64,000 bases of DNA from Chitinophaga sancti (GCF_034087045.1 NZ_CP139247.1:1240001-1304000); one strand, 5' to 3'; counted from the first letter of the stretch, positions 34,799 through 43,216 are shown. The notes: generated by a model not told the origin, from the sequence alone. Made by a program: numbers and translations.

Positions 34799-35820
34799 CC
34801 CCATACTTTGGTACCTTCGCTACAGTTTGCACAAATATCGATATTGGCCCGGCCCTTCATCAATTGAGTGCGGAAACCAACATACTTTTCATTGTGCCAC
34901 AGTTCCTTCATGGTCTGTTGCTTCAAATCGCCCAGTTTATGCTGGGCGTCCTTGTCAAAACAACAAGGTACTACCAGACCATCCCAGGTGATAACAGGTG
35001 CATGCCACAGGCGCCAGCAATGATTCCCCATTTTATTCTTGATCTTATAGGTACCATCTTCGTTGCGCTTGTAACGGCTAAATTTATCAATAGTAGGAAT
35101 CAATCGGTTTCCTTCCTCATAATCATACACTTGCGCTGTCTTGAAGCGAACCTGGTCCACACCTATTTCCTTTGCCAGCAATTTGATATCCTCAATCTGG
35201 TGCTCGTTAGGTTTTACAACGAGGAACTGGAAGAATACAAACGGCTTTTTAGAATTTAGTTCTTTTTTCCACTTCACGATATTTTTAGCCCCCTGAATTA
35301 CCTTTTCCAGGTTACCGCCTACGCGGTATTGGGTATATACATCCTGTGTGGTACCATCTATAGATATGATCAGGCGGTCCAGACCACTTTCTACCGTTTT
35401 GCGGGCGTTTTCGTCCGTGAGGTAGTGAGCGTTCGTGGAGGTAGCTGTATACAAACCTTTGCTGGTGGCATATTTTACCATGTCCAGAAATCCTGTATTC
35501 AGGTATGGTTCTCCCTGAAAATAAAATATAAGGTAGAAGAGATCTTTGGAGATCTCATCAATCGTTTTTTTGAAAAAATCCTGATTCAGCATCCCTGTAG
35601 GACGGGTAAAAGCACGTAAGCCACTGGGACATTCCGGGCAACGAAGGTTACAGGAAGTAGTTGGTTCGAAGGAAACGGAGATTGGTAAGCCCCATTGTAC
35701 TGGTTTCCGAGACCATTTACTCACAAAATAACTGCTCAGTACTTTTCCAGCATTCCAACCACGACGCAGGGTAAACTTAGAAAGCAGGTTCAACGAATCA
35801 TTCCAATTAAAATCCGGCAT
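34795..35820 (-). CDS. Radical SAM protein with SPASM-type C-terminus
   Basis: A 341-residue protein. The cluster motif CNLRCPEC (CxxxCxxC) begins near residue 58, after FEPTTS. The C-terminal part has CWRLWHAPVITWDGLVVPCCFD and ICANCSEG, extra Cys of a SPASM-like auxiliary cluster. It therefore belongs to the enzymes that modify peptides, proteins or sugars, or mature other enzymes. No precursor peptide is visible nearby. It is transcribed away from the GH25 gene. Confidence 0.88.
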   Translation of the reverse strand: MPDFNWNDSLNLLSKFTLRRGWNAGKVLSSYFVSKWSRKPVQWGLPISVSFEPTTSCNLRCPECPSGLRAFTRPTGMLNQDFFKKTIDEISKDLFYLIFYFQGEPYLNTGFLDMVKYATSKGLYTATSTNAHYLTDENARKTVESGLDRLIISIDGTTQDVYTQYRVGGNLEKVIQGAKNIVKWKKELNSKKPFVFFQFLVVKPNEHQIEDIKLLAKEIGVDQVRFKTAQVYDYEEGNRLIPTIDKFSRYKRNEDGTYKIKNKMGNHCWRLWHAPVITWDGLVVPCCFDKDAQHKLGDLKQQTMKELWHNEKYVGFRTQLMKGRANIDICANCSEGTKVWG

Positions 35821-35892
35821 AACACAAACACTTTGGATATTGTAAAAATAAGATAACTATATCGGTTATGGATAATAATATTATACTTGCTA

Positions 35893-35900
35893 TAAATTTG
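35893..35900 (+). promoter_or_regulatory. Putative -7 box of the GH25 gene
   Basis: TAAATTTG matches TAnnTTTG, 66 bases upstream of the GTG start at 35967. No clear -33 partner. Confidence 0.35.
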
Positions 35901-35966
35901 ACATAGTCAAAACGTATCGGATACTCCAAAAGCAAAGGCTATGCTAAAAGCAGAATTATTACTATC

Positions 35967-36746
35967 GTGACAAAGTCCAGAGAAAAAAAAAGGTGGCGCC
36001 TGGTTGTCTTCATCTTTCAATTAATAGTGATTATCACCGCCGGTCTGGTATATTACCAACTAAAAACAGGGAGACTCAATTTTGTAAGATATGAGGAGTT
36101 TGGTATTGATATGCCTGTAGACTATGAAATACATGGGATTGATGTTTCCAAGTTTCAAAAGAATATAAACTGGGAAGCGGTTCAGCAGATGCAGGTGGAA
36201 AATATCCACATTTCATTTGCCTTTATCAAAGCTACGGAGGGTATTACCCGCCAGGATGGCAATTTCAGGCAGAACTGGTCCCGGGCCAAGCGGGCAGGGG
36301 TGGTGCGGGGGGCCTATCACTTTTTTTATGCTACCCGTGATCCGCTCAAGCAGGCCATCAATTTTCAGAATGTAGTACAGCTTGAGTCGGGGGATCTGCC
36401 ACCCGTATTGGATATTGAAGTGAGCAACGGCCAGCCACCAGCGGTGATCAGGAGTACTGCCCGGGTATGGCTGGAAGAAATGAAGAAAGCATATGGCGTA
36501 AAACCCATCATTTATACCAACGTACATTTTTACGAAACCTATCTGGGCGATGAATTTGATGACTATCCACTGTGGGTAGCTCATTATTACCAGAAAAAGA
36601 AACCGGCATCAGCCAGGAACTGGCTCTTCTGGCAACACAATGATGGGGGTAGGGTGAACGGTATATCAACTACGGTAGACTTCAATGTATTCAGAGGAGA
36701 TAGCCTGGCATTCAGTAAGTTATTAATTCGCGCAAAAAAGCACTAA
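35967..36746 (+). CDS. GH25 family lysozyme, membrane-anchored
   Basis: A 259-residue peptidoglycan hydrolase. An N-terminal hydrophobic segment (about residues 12-32) anchors or exports it. The GH25 core begins with IHGIDVSKFQ, has AFIKATEG, GAYHFF, the catalytic PPVLDIEV and ends with DFNVFRGD. It cleaves between N-acetylmuramic acid and N-acetylglucosamine. The start is GTG 35967 because no in-frame ATG lies nearby upstream. The next gene begins in its stop codon. Confidence 0.93.
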   Translation: MTKSREKKRWRLVVFIFQLIVIITAGLVYYQLKTGRLNFVRYEEFGIDMPVDYEIHGIDVSKFQKNINWEAVQQMQVENIHISFAFIKATEGITRQDGNFRQNWSRAKRAGVVRGAYHFFYATRDPLKQAINFQNVVQLESGDLPPVLDIEVSNGQPPAVIRSTARVWLEEMKKAYGVKPIIYTNVHFYETYLGDEFDDYPLWVAHYYQKKKPASARNWLFWQHNDGGRVNGISTTVDFNVFRGDSLAFSKLLIRAKKH

Positions 36747-37027
36747 TGGAAAATCAGGAAACTCCCCAACGGGAAGAAGAGAAGGCGCCAATGGATATGA
36801 GGATCGTATATTATTTTGTACGCATCATCCGCACAGTCTTTTTGTTTTTATTTTGGGGCATTATCAATGTTTTTCTGGGATTATATCTTGGATTTGCCGT
36901 GCCGGAAGAATCTACACCCGGCCGCATGATCTTCTTTTATAGCTTCGCTTTCATTACACTTGTGGCATACCTCTTCATTGTGTGGAAAACGTGGAGCAAA
37001 CAAAACCACACTACAGACAATTATTAA
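36746..37027 (+). CDS. Small two-segment membrane protein
   Basis: A 93-residue protein with two hydrophobic segments (about residues 24-52 and 63-82) and a charged N-terminus. Its ATG overlaps the TAA of the lysozyme gene by one base, so the two are translationally coupled. I do not recognise a family. It may assist the lysozyme at the membrane. Confidence 0.65.
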   Translation: MENQETPQREEEKAPMDMRIVYYFVRIIRTVFLFLFWGIINVFLGLYLGFAVPEESTPGRMIFFYSFAFITLVAYLFIVWKTWSKQNHTTDNY

Positions 37028-37032
37028 AAGAA

Positions 37033-37067
37033 AAATGGCGAACAACGTTTTCCGTCATTCGCCATTT
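37033..37067. terminator. Terminator between convergent genes
   Basis: A 10-base-pair stem (37033-37042 with 37058-37067) flanked by A and T runs, between the small membrane gene stop and the CsbD-like gene stop. Confidence 0.75.
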
Positions 37068-37089
37068 ATTGATGGTAAGATTAAGTGAA

Positions 37090-37299
37090 TTAGAGGAGGG
37101 CTTGTTGCAGATATGCCTGCTGCATCCCTTTGATAATGCGTGCTACGTCTTCCTGAGGTTTGCCTATTTTACGTTCCAACCGTACAAACAGCTCTTTCTC
37201 TTTGCCAGTTTCAAATACCAGATCCTCATCTGACAACTCTGTGAAACGTTGTTTAAGCAATTTCTTCAGTACCGACCACTGGTAACTACGGATGTTCAT
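37090..37299 (-). CDS. CsbD-like stress protein
   Basis: A 69-residue helical protein. LKKLLKQRFTELSDEDLVFETGKEKELFVRLERKIG is laid out like the CsbD family (KGKWKQ...LTDDDL...GK.DEL..RL..R.G). CsbD proteins are abundant under stress, with no known activity. Weak similarity, so the call is moderate. Confidence 0.68.
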   Translation of the reverse strand: MNIRSYQWSVLKKLLKQRFTELSDEDLVFETGKEKELFVRLERKIGKPQEDVARIIKGMQQAYLQQALL

Positions 37300-37789
37300 A
37301 GTAAGCTTAATTTTTATAGTTATAAATATGTGACGTGTTTATCCATCGTTCCAGGGTAACAGGGGTCCCTCCATTGAGGTCTAAATCAAATAGTTATCTT
37401 AAGAACGTAATACTAGAATATTCAACTTTTGTGCCATTTGGTAGCATTCCGGGGTGAAAAAGTATGCCGCATTGATCAATTCTATCCCTTTATAACAAAT
37501 AGTTTGCGAGGTACCTATTACTGAATATAGGAATTAAAATTATGCTAAAATCCTGAAATTATCATTTTAGCATTTGAAATGCAATCTATTGCACTAGATG
37601 CTTCCTGGTATGATATGTGGAGACTTGGGAGGCACCTGTGTTGTCGCATTACGCAATGTGTGGAGGCATTTACTCATCCAGGCACTACGAAATGCCCTAT
37701 TGACAAGTATTTCGGGATGGTACATACTTTGCAAAGGTATAATTGTATTGAATGATAACAGGAACTGTTCACAAGTAAAACGGAAATTC
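37300..37789. other. Gene-poor stretch of 490 bases
   Basis: This region carries a perfect 10-base inverted repeat (37542-37573), a short open frame at 37578-37754 that I cannot support, and a TACTTTG sequence at 37728-37734 that resembles a -7 box for the small gene at 37790. I see no RNA gene. Confidence 0.5.
37542..37573. repeat. Inverted repeat of 10 bases with 12-base loop
   Basis: ATGCTAAAAT at 37542-37551 is the reverse complement of 37564-37573. It is AT-rich and not followed by a U run, so an operator or regulatory hairpin is as likely as a terminator. Confidence 0.5.
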
Positions 37790-37975
37790 ATGCTACATGA
37801 TGATAAACAGCTTCCCAGTGAAGAGCATAAACAACCTTTACAACACAAGGTTGAAATTTTAAAAACCGATAAAGCCGATACGAAGACCAATCCGCTTCAT
37901 GGTGAGCTTTCCGAGGAACCGGAAGACGAAAACCTGGCGGCGAGGGATCAGGATCGTTCAAATAATAAAAGCTAA
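37790..37975 (+). CDS. Small hydrophilic protein, function unknown
   Basis: A 61-residue highly charged protein (MLHDDKQLPSEEHKQ...), rich in Glu, Asp and Lys with no hydrophobic segment. I start at ATG 37790; the frame is open further up to 37598 but that text does not look coding. A terminator-like hairpin follows at 38062. Likely disordered; no family recognised. Confidence 0.5.
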   Translation: MLHDDKQLPSEEHKQPLQHKVEILKTDKADTKTNPLHGELSEEPEDENLAARDQDRSNNKS

Positions 37976-38061
37976 TTCGTTTGCCATAGTTTATTGATTA
38001 ACCTATTATGGACATCAAACGATTAGTAACATTCTTCTTTAATGTTGTGGTGTATAGCAGG

Positions 38062-38091
38062 CCGTCCCATTCATGGGATGGTTTTCTTTTT
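38062..38091 (+). terminator. Terminator hairpin
   Basis: An 8-base-pair stem (38062-38069 with 38074-38081, one G-U pair), loop TTCA, followed by TTTTCTTTTT. It ends the small hydrophilic gene transcript and lies just before the stop of the convergent NTF2-like gene. Confidence 0.75.
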
Positions 38092-38101
38092 ATAGCCATT
38101 G

Positions 38102-38524
38102 CTAACTACTATGATCAGCAATAATCTTCCATTGCCCCTTGATTTTCTTTATCAATAGCGTATAAGCCCCTTGCATATCTCCTGCGCTTCTCTGTAAATG
38201 CCATTTTCCTACTACAAAGTATAGCTCCTTTGCCAATGGTCTGATTTCCAGGATCTTAAAATCCAGTTTGCCCATAGCGGCGGTATCCGGGTAAGATTTC
38301 TTGTATCTGTCCAGGGTTGCCTGCCAGCCATAAGTGGGGCCATGGCTGCCGACGAACAATAATGAATCTGATTGCCAGTACGTTTGCATAAAACCTTCTA
38401 TATTCCCCTGGTTCCAGGTACTGGTTTGTACCGCCAGCAGCTGCCGGATCTCACTGTCCGGATGTTGCGCCAGTGCTGCTATAGACGGGGTTGTCAACAG
38501 GATAAGATACAGGATAAAACGCAT
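38102..38524 (-). CDS. Exported NTF2-like (DUF4440/SnoaL) protein
   Basis: A 140-residue protein with signal sequence MRFILYLILLTTPSIAALAQ. The mature part follows the NTF2-like cone fold: EIRQLLAVQTSTWNQGNIEGFMQTYW, LLFVGSHGPTYGW, WHLQRSAGDMQGAYTLLIKKI and WKIIADHSS. Binding or enzymatic role unknown. A longer frame to 39055 is an antisense shadow of kdnA; I start at ATG 38524. It is divergent from kdnA. Confidence 0.85.
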   Translation of the reverse strand: MRFILYLILLTTPSIAALAQHPDSEIRQLLAVQTSTWNQGNIEGFMQTYWQSDSLLFVGSHGPTYGWQATLDRYKKSYPDTAAMGKLDFKILEIRPLAKELYFVVGKWHLQRSAGDMQGAYTLLIKKIKGQWKIIADHSS

Positions 38525-38580
38525 GGTAATTTTTAGTAAAAGATAAACAGTTTTTCCGAGCGCTGAGTACTTGATTATAC

Positions 38581-38588
38581 TACCTTTG
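38581..38588 (+). promoter_or_regulatory. -7 box of the kdnA-kdsB-kdnB operon
   Basis: TACCTTTG matches TAnnTTTG and lies 17 bases before ATG 38606, giving a short leader. The -33 region has only a T run. Confidence 0.5.
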
Positions 38589-38605
38589 CAAAAAATCAAC
38601 AACTT

Positions 38606-39796
38606 ATGCCCGGATATGAATTTTTTGGACCGGAAGAACGCAAGGAAGTAAATGACGTGCTGGAAACCGGCATCTTTATGCGCTATGGGTTTGATGGCCC
38701 ACGCAAAGGCATCTGGAAAGCAAAGGAGCTGGAACAAGCCATCTCCGAAAAACTGAATGTTGGGTACACACAGATCGTATCCAGCGGTACGGCAGCCCTC
38801 ACCGTAGCAATGCAGGCGTTGGGCATAGGTGCAGGAGACGAAGTGATCATGCCGACCTTCACATTTGTGGCGAGTTTTGAGTGTATCTTCTCGGTAGGCG
38901 CCACTCCGGTGCTGGTAGACGTAGATGATACCCTGACCCTGGACCCTAAAGCGGTTGAGGCAGCAATCACCCCACGTACCAAGGCGGTTATGCCTGTACA
39001 CATGTGTGGTTCTATGGCAGACCTTGATGCGCTGAAGGCCATCTGCGACAAACACAATCTGATCTTACTTGAAGACGCCTGTCAATCATTTGGCGCAACT
39101 TATAAAGGTAAAGCTGTCGGTTCTATCGGCCACGCTGGCGCCTTCTCCTTTGACTTTGTAAAGACCATCACCTGTGCTGAAGGTGGTGCTATCGTTACTA
39201 ACGACAAGGATATTTATGTAAAAGCGGACGGTTACTCTGATCATGGCCACGACCACCTGGGCGTAGACCGTGGTGCAGATCTGCACCCATTCATCGGGTA
39301 CAACTTCCGCATTTCTGAACTACATGCAGCTGTAGGTCTCGCGCAGGTTAGAAAACTGGATACTTTCCTGAGCATCCAGCGCAAAACCAAAAAGATATTT
39401 AAAGATGCATTGTCTGCCATTCCTGAGGTGAGCTTTCGCCGCCTGCCGGATGCAGAAGGAGATAGTGCCACTTTCCTCGCCTTCTTCCTGCCGGAAGAAT
39501 CTCAGGCCAGAGCGGCTGCCGCAGCTATGAAAGCTGCCGGTCTGCCTGCTTTTTATTGGTTCGATAACAACTGGCATTATATCCGTAACTGGGAACACTT
39601 TAAACAAAGCACGGTGCTGAGCCGTTTTGCACCCGGCCTGCAACAGGCAATGGAGCTGTACAAAGTGAAACAATTCCCAGCTTCTGATGCGATCATGAGC
39701 CGTTGCATCTGCACTCCTATCAATTTAGGCTGGAGCGATGCTGAGGTGGCTGAGCGTGCTGAGAAACTGGTAAATGCAGTAAAAAGCGCCCTGTAA
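38606..39796 (+). CDS. kdnA: 8-amino-3,8-dideoxy-manno-octulosonate aminotransferase
   Basis: A 396-residue DegT/DnrJ/EryC1/StrS-type PLP aminotransferase. The PLP lysine is in FSFDFVKTITCAEGGAIVTN near residue 180, with DEVIMPTFTFVAS near residue 85 and EDACQSFGATYKGK near residue 155. KdnA transfers an amino group to the 8-keto derivative of Kdo that KdnB makes. The family call rests on context: kdsB overlaps by one base (TAATG) and kdnB follows. It resembles KdnA of Shewanella in layout. Alone, other sugar aminotransferases would be possible. Confidence 0.88.
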   Translation: MPGYEFFGPEERKEVNDVLETGIFMRYGFDGPRKGIWKAKELEQAISEKLNVGYTQIVSSGTAALTVAMQALGIGAGDEVIMPTFTFVASFECIFSVGATPVLVDVDDTLTLDPKAVEAAITPRTKAVMPVHMCGSMADLDALKAICDKHNLILLEDACQSFGATYKGKAVGSIGHAGAFSFDFVKTITCAEGGAIVTNDKDIYVKADGYSDHGHDHLGVDRGADLHPFIGYNFRISELHAAVGLAQVRKLDTFLSIQRKTKKIFKDALSAIPEVSFRRLPDAEGDSATFLAFFLPEESQARAAAAAMKAAGLPAFYWFDNNWHYIRNWEHFKQSTVLSRFAPGLQQAMELYKVKQFPASDAIMSRCICTPINLGWSDAEVAERAEKLVNAVKSAL

Positions 39797-40524
39797 TGAA
39801 AAAAGTAGCCTTAATACCTGCCCGCTATGGCGCTACCCGTTTCCCGGGCAAGCTGATGGCTAAACTAGGCGGTAAGTCAGTGATCCTGCGCACGTATGAA
39901 AGCACTGTGAAAACAGGTGTGTTCGACGAAGTAATGGTCGTAACTGACTCCGATGTAATCTACCAGGAGATCATTAGCAATGGTGGTAAAGCAGTCATGA
40001 GCCAAAAGGAGCATGAGTGTGGTACCGACCGTATTGCCGAAGCGATCGCTGACAGGGAAGATGTAGAGATCATCGTAAATGTTCAGGGAGACGAACCTTT
40101 CACCCAGAAAGAGCCGCTGGAAAAACTGCTTCAGGTGTTCGAAGGCGAAGCTGGTCAGAAAGTACAGGTAGCCTCCCTGATGCAGGAGCTGAAAGAGTGG
40201 TCATCCATCGAAGATCCTAATTATGTAAAGGTGGCCGTGGATAAACAGTTCAACGCACTTTTCTTCTCCCGTTCCGTCATTCCTTATCCCCGCGATAAAC
40301 AGGTGAAATCCGTTTATTATGAGCACATTGGTATCTATGCATTCCGCCGCAAAACCCTGCTGGACTTTACCCAAATGCCGGTAAGCCCACTGGAAGCCGC
40401 GGAGAAAATAGAATGCCTGCGCTACCTGGAAAATGGCATTTCCATGAAAATGGTGGTGACTGAGTACATGGGTGTGGAAATCGATACACCGGAAGACCTG
40501 GTGAAAGCAGAAAAATTATTATAA
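39796..40524 (+). CDS. kdsB: 3-deoxy-manno-octulosonate cytidylyltransferase (Kdo or Kdo8N)
   Basis: A 242-residue CMP-sugar synthetase. The signature ALIPARYGATRFPGKLM is at the N-terminus, with ECGTDRIAEA near residue 75, VNVQGDEPF near residue 95 and YEHIGIYAFRR near residue 175. It activates Kdo, or in this operon the 8-amino form, with CTP for lipid A core assembly. Its ATG overlaps the kdnA stop, so translation is coupled. Confidence 0.95.
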   Translation: MKKVALIPARYGATRFPGKLMAKLGGKSVILRTYESTVKTGVFDEVMVVTDSDVIYQEIISNGGKAVMSQKEHECGTDRIAEAIADREDVEIIVNVQGDEPFTQKEPLEKLLQVFEGEAGQKVQVASLMQELKEWSSIEDPNYVKVAVDKQFNALFFSRSVIPYPRDKQVKSVYYEHIGIYAFRRKTLLDFTQMPVSPLEAAEKIECLRYLENGISMKMVVTEYMGVEIDTPEDLVKAEKLL

Positions 40525-40542
40525 CAATATTAATAGACCGAG

Positions 40543-41619
40543 ATGAAATTCAGGAACTTTAAGATGGTTGACTACGTGGTATATGGCCGCGGATGCTTTG
40601 ACCAACTGGATGAAATATTGGCTCCCCACCGTAAAGGAGATGCACCCATGATATTTTTCGTGGATCATTTCTTCCAGGGAAACGAGGCTTTTGCTAAGCG
40701 TATTCCAGTGAGAGGCAAGGACAAGATTATATTTATTGATGTAACTGACGAACCTAAAACCAAATACGTAGACAAAGTCAGAGATGACCTGAAAGCTGAA
40801 TTTGGTGAGGTGAGCGGTATCATCGGTATCGGTGGCGGGTCTGTAATGGACATGGCCAAAGCGGTATCGCTGATGATGACCAACCCGGGGTCTTCTGCTG
40901 ACTACCAGGGCTGGGACCTGGTAAAGTATCCTGGTGTATACAAGGCAGGTATTCCAACCATCTCCGGTACCGGGGCTGAAGTAAGCCGTACCTGTGTACT
41001 GACAGGTCCTACCCGTAAGCTGGGTATGAACTCTGACTTTACACCGTTCGACCAGATCGTACTGGATCCTGAATTGATCAGGGGCGTACCTAAGAACCAG
41101 ATGTTCTATACTGCGATGGATTGTTATATCCACTGTATAGAGTCACTGACGGGTACTTACCTGAATGCTTTCAGCCGTTCTTACGGTGAAGAATCATTGC
41201 GCCTGTGCCAGGAAATCTTCCTGCATAAGCCTGAATGGGATGACGATGCTGATGAGAAACTAATGATGGCATCTTATGCCGGTGGTATGAGTATCGCTTA
41301 TTCTCAGGTGGGTGTGGCACACGCTGTGAGCTACGGTCTGGCTTACCTGCTGGGTACCAAGCACGGTATTGGTAACTGTATTGTATTCGACAAACTGGAA
41401 GAGTTCTATCCTGAAGGCGTAGCTGAGTTCAAAGAAATGGTGAAGAAACACATCATCGACATTCCACAGGGCATCACCAAAGGACTGACAGATGAGCAAT
41501 TCAACATCATGATCGATGTATCCCTGGGTATGGCTCCGCTGTGGGAAAATGCATTGGGTAAAGATTGGAAAGAGCAAATGACTAGAGAAAGACTGAGAGC
41601 GCTGTACGAACGGCTGTAA
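40543..41619 (+). CDS. kdnB: 3-deoxy-manno-octulosonate 8-oxidase, iron-dependent dehydrogenase family
   Basis: A 358-residue iron-type alcohol dehydrogenase family protein. The NAD-binding GIGGGSVMDMAKAVSLM is near residue 98, and metal-binding His occur in HCIESLTGT and in GVAHAVSYGLAYLLGTKHG. KdnB oxidises Kdo at C8 for transamination by KdnA. It lies 18 bases after kdsB and ends the operon at a strong terminator. The start MKFRNFKMVDYVVYG matches the family. Confidence 0.9.
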   Translation: MKFRNFKMVDYVVYGRGCFDQLDEILAPHRKGDAPMIFFVDHFFQGNEAFAKRIPVRGKDKIIFIDVTDEPKTKYVDKVRDDLKAEFGEVSGIIGIGGGSVMDMAKAVSLMMTNPGSSADYQGWDLVKYPGVYKAGIPTISGTGAEVSRTCVLTGPTRKLGMNSDFTPFDQIVLDPELIRGVPKNQMFYTAMDCYIHCIESLTGTYLNAFSRSYGEESLRLCQEIFLHKPEWDDDADEKLMMASYAGGMSIAYSQVGVAHAVSYGLAYLLGTKHGIGNCIVFDKLEEFYPEGVAEFKEMVKKHIIDIPQGITKGLTDEQFNIMIDVSLGMAPLWENALGKDWKEQMTRERLRALYERL

Positions 41620-41640
41620 TCAGACCCGATATTAAAAGAT

Positions 41641-41677
41641 AAATCCCGGTCGCCTTGCAGTGCCGGGATTTTTTATT
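41641..41677 (+). terminator. Terminator of the kdnA-kdsB-kdnB operon
   Basis: A 9-base-pair stem (AAATCCCGG 41641-41649 with CCGGGATTT 41663-41671) followed by a T run, 22 bases after the kdnB stop. Confidence 0.85.
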
Positions 41678-41691
41678 TTACTAAGCATGAA

Positions 41692-42918
41692 TTATCGTTG
41701 AAACCACTTGCCTGGTGAAAATACAAATTGTTTTACAGTTTGCATACGGCGATTTTGATAAATAAAGATCAAATAGACCGTAGCAGCAAGGGTCACTATT
41801 GCGGTAGAGTAGAAGGTGAGGGGAAAGAACCTGGAATCGTTGTGATATACAAAGGCTGACAGGTAAGCGCCAATACCAATACCCGCTTCCTGAGCAATGT
41901 ACATGGAAGCCAGTGCCCGTCCTTTGTGTTCTGGTCTGCCCAGATCAATGGTCCAGGCTGTCACGGCAGGAGAATTCAATCCTACAGATACACCATAGAT
42001 CACAGCGGCCGTGAGCATCATAGCGGGGGAGTGGGCCACGCCTAGAGTAAATACCCCAACTGCCATAATCACCGTCGCGATCTTCAACACCGGCAATCTG
42101 CCATACCGGTCAGAGACCTTACCAGCTAACAACCGGATGCTGATAGAGCTGGCGGTAAAAAATGTATAAAACAGGCCTTTGCTAGCTGGCGGCAGACCTA
42201 CGTAAGCACTGAAATCAGGAATAATAGTGAACAGTACCCCATAGCTGTAATAAGTGATGAAAGTAACGATCACCGGCGCCAGTACCAATGGCTCAAAGAT
42301 CTCTGATTTAGAGATCCTGAGTGTGGAGAGGCGGAAGCCTTGTTTATTCGGCAGCGTTTCTTTCATACTACCTACCAGTATCACTACTGATAATAAGGCG
42401 AACACTGCCGATAACTGGAACATTACATGTATATCCCAGATAGAAGTAACATATCCTCCTATGGCTGGGCCCAGTGCCATACCAATGGTGCTGAAGAGTC
42501 CGACCATACCCATCGCTTCTGCTCTGCGGGTATTGGGTACGATATCGGCCACATAAGCAGCGGTACCGGTAGGCTTGAAGCCTGTAGAGAAGCCGTGAAA
42601 GAAGCGGAGTAATAAGAAGGCGGCTACTGTGCTGACCAGGGGATAAAGCAGGCTACAGATCACACAGATCACAGAGCCGAAAATCATTACCGGAACGCGG
42701 CCAACAGTGTCAGTGAGTTTACCGCTAAAGGGCCGTGATAGCCCTGCCATGAGTGTAAACAAAGCAAGAATGTAGCCTTTGTATTGTTCGCCGCCCATGC
42801 TGCTGAGGTAAGCAGGCAAGTCTGGTAGCATCATGTTGTAGCTGGCGGAAAACAGTGCATTGCTAAGGCATAGCATGATAAAGTGGAAGGTATAGATACT
42901 CCCGTGCGACTGATCCAT
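41692..42918 (-). CDS. MFS transporter (drug/sugar exporter type)
   Basis: A 408-residue 12-segment major facilitator. The loop motif GKLTDTVGRVPVM and its second-half copy GKVSDRYGRLPVL are visible, with ATAYVADIVPN-like central text (GTAAYVADIVPN). Substrate unknown; related proteins export drugs or sugars. It converges on the kdn operon. A -7 box (TAACTTTG) lies only 4 bases before the ATG. Confidence 0.88.
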   Translation of the reverse strand: MDQSHGSIYTFHFIMLCLSNALFSASYNMMLPDLPAYLSSMGGEQYKGYILALFTLMAGLSRPFSGKLTDTVGRVPVMIFGSVICVICSLLYPLVSTVAAFLLLRFFHGFSTGFKPTGTAAYVADIVPNTRRAEAMGMVGLFSTIGMALGPAIGGYVTSIWDIHVMFQLSAVFALLSVVILVGSMKETLPNKQGFRLSTLRISKSEIFEPLVLAPVIVTFITYYSYGVLFTIIPDFSAYVGLPPASKGLFYTFFTASSISIRLLAGKVSDRYGRLPVLKIATVIMAVGVFTLGVAHSPAMMLTAAVIYGVSVGLNSPAVTAWTIDLGRPEHKGRALASMYIAQEAGIGIGAYLSAFVYHNDSRFFPLTFYSTAIVTLAATVYLIFIYQNRRMQTVKQFVFSPGKWFQR

Positions 42919-42922
42919 GATG

Positions 42923-42930
42923 CAAAGTTA
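42923..42930 (-). promoter_or_regulatory. -7 box immediately upstream of the MFS gene
   Basis: The minus strand reads TAACTTTG here, 4 bases before ATG 42918. Transcription from it would give a leaderless mRNA. Confidence 0.5.
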
Positions 42931-42945
42931 GTAAAGGGCAATAAA

Positions 42946-42977
42946 AAAGCCGTCTTAATTATTTAAGACAGCTCTTT
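42946..42977 (-). terminator. Terminator of the 47-residue membrane protein gene
   Basis: An imperfect stem of about 12 base pairs (GCTGTCTTAA with TTAAGACGGC on the minus strand) followed by a T run, 22 bases after the small gene stop at 43000. Confidence 0.7.
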
Positions 42978-42999
42978 AATATCATGAAGAAGTTGATTA

Positions 43000-43143
43000 T
43001 TAGCGTTTTACGTACTTAAACGCAGCAACCAGGAACATTGCAGTGAATAAACCGATTACTACGAATGTAGCATAATGTGCAAATGCATCTCCAGCTCTGA
43101 AAAAATCTGTGGTTTCTACGTTATTAACTACGGCAAGCAACAT
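43000..43143 (-). CDS. 47-residue small membrane protein
   Basis: A short open frame (MLLAVVNNVETTDFFRAG... to KYVKR) with one hydrophobic segment of about 18 residues (YATFVVIGLFTAMFLVAAF). It has a clean ATG, a stop, a hairpin terminator 22 bases downstream and a TAACTTGC sequence upstream at a promoter-like distance, close to TAnnTTTG. These signals, plus the typical charged C-terminus after the hydrophobic segment, support a real gene. I do not recognise a family. Confidence 0.65.
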   Translation of the reverse strand: MLLAVVNNVETTDFFRAGDAFAHYATFVVIGLFTAMFLVAAFKYVKR

Positions 43144-43216
43144 AAAAAAAGTGTTTAATGATCCGGGGTGCAAGTTAGCACATTCATTTTAGAAAAAGGA
43201 GGAAAATTTCCGAAGC

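Noticed and set aside
37578..37754. Plus-strand frame of 58 codons in the gene-poor stretch
   Set aside because: Cys-rich text without family likeness, and no promoter or terminator of its own; it could be chance.
38525..39055. N-terminal extension of the NTF2-like protein frame
   Set aside because: It runs antisense through kdnA; the signal peptide begins at ATG 38524.
40519..41133. Minus-strand frame of 204 codons
   Set aside because: Antisense shadow of kdnB, which has clear dehydrogenase motifs.
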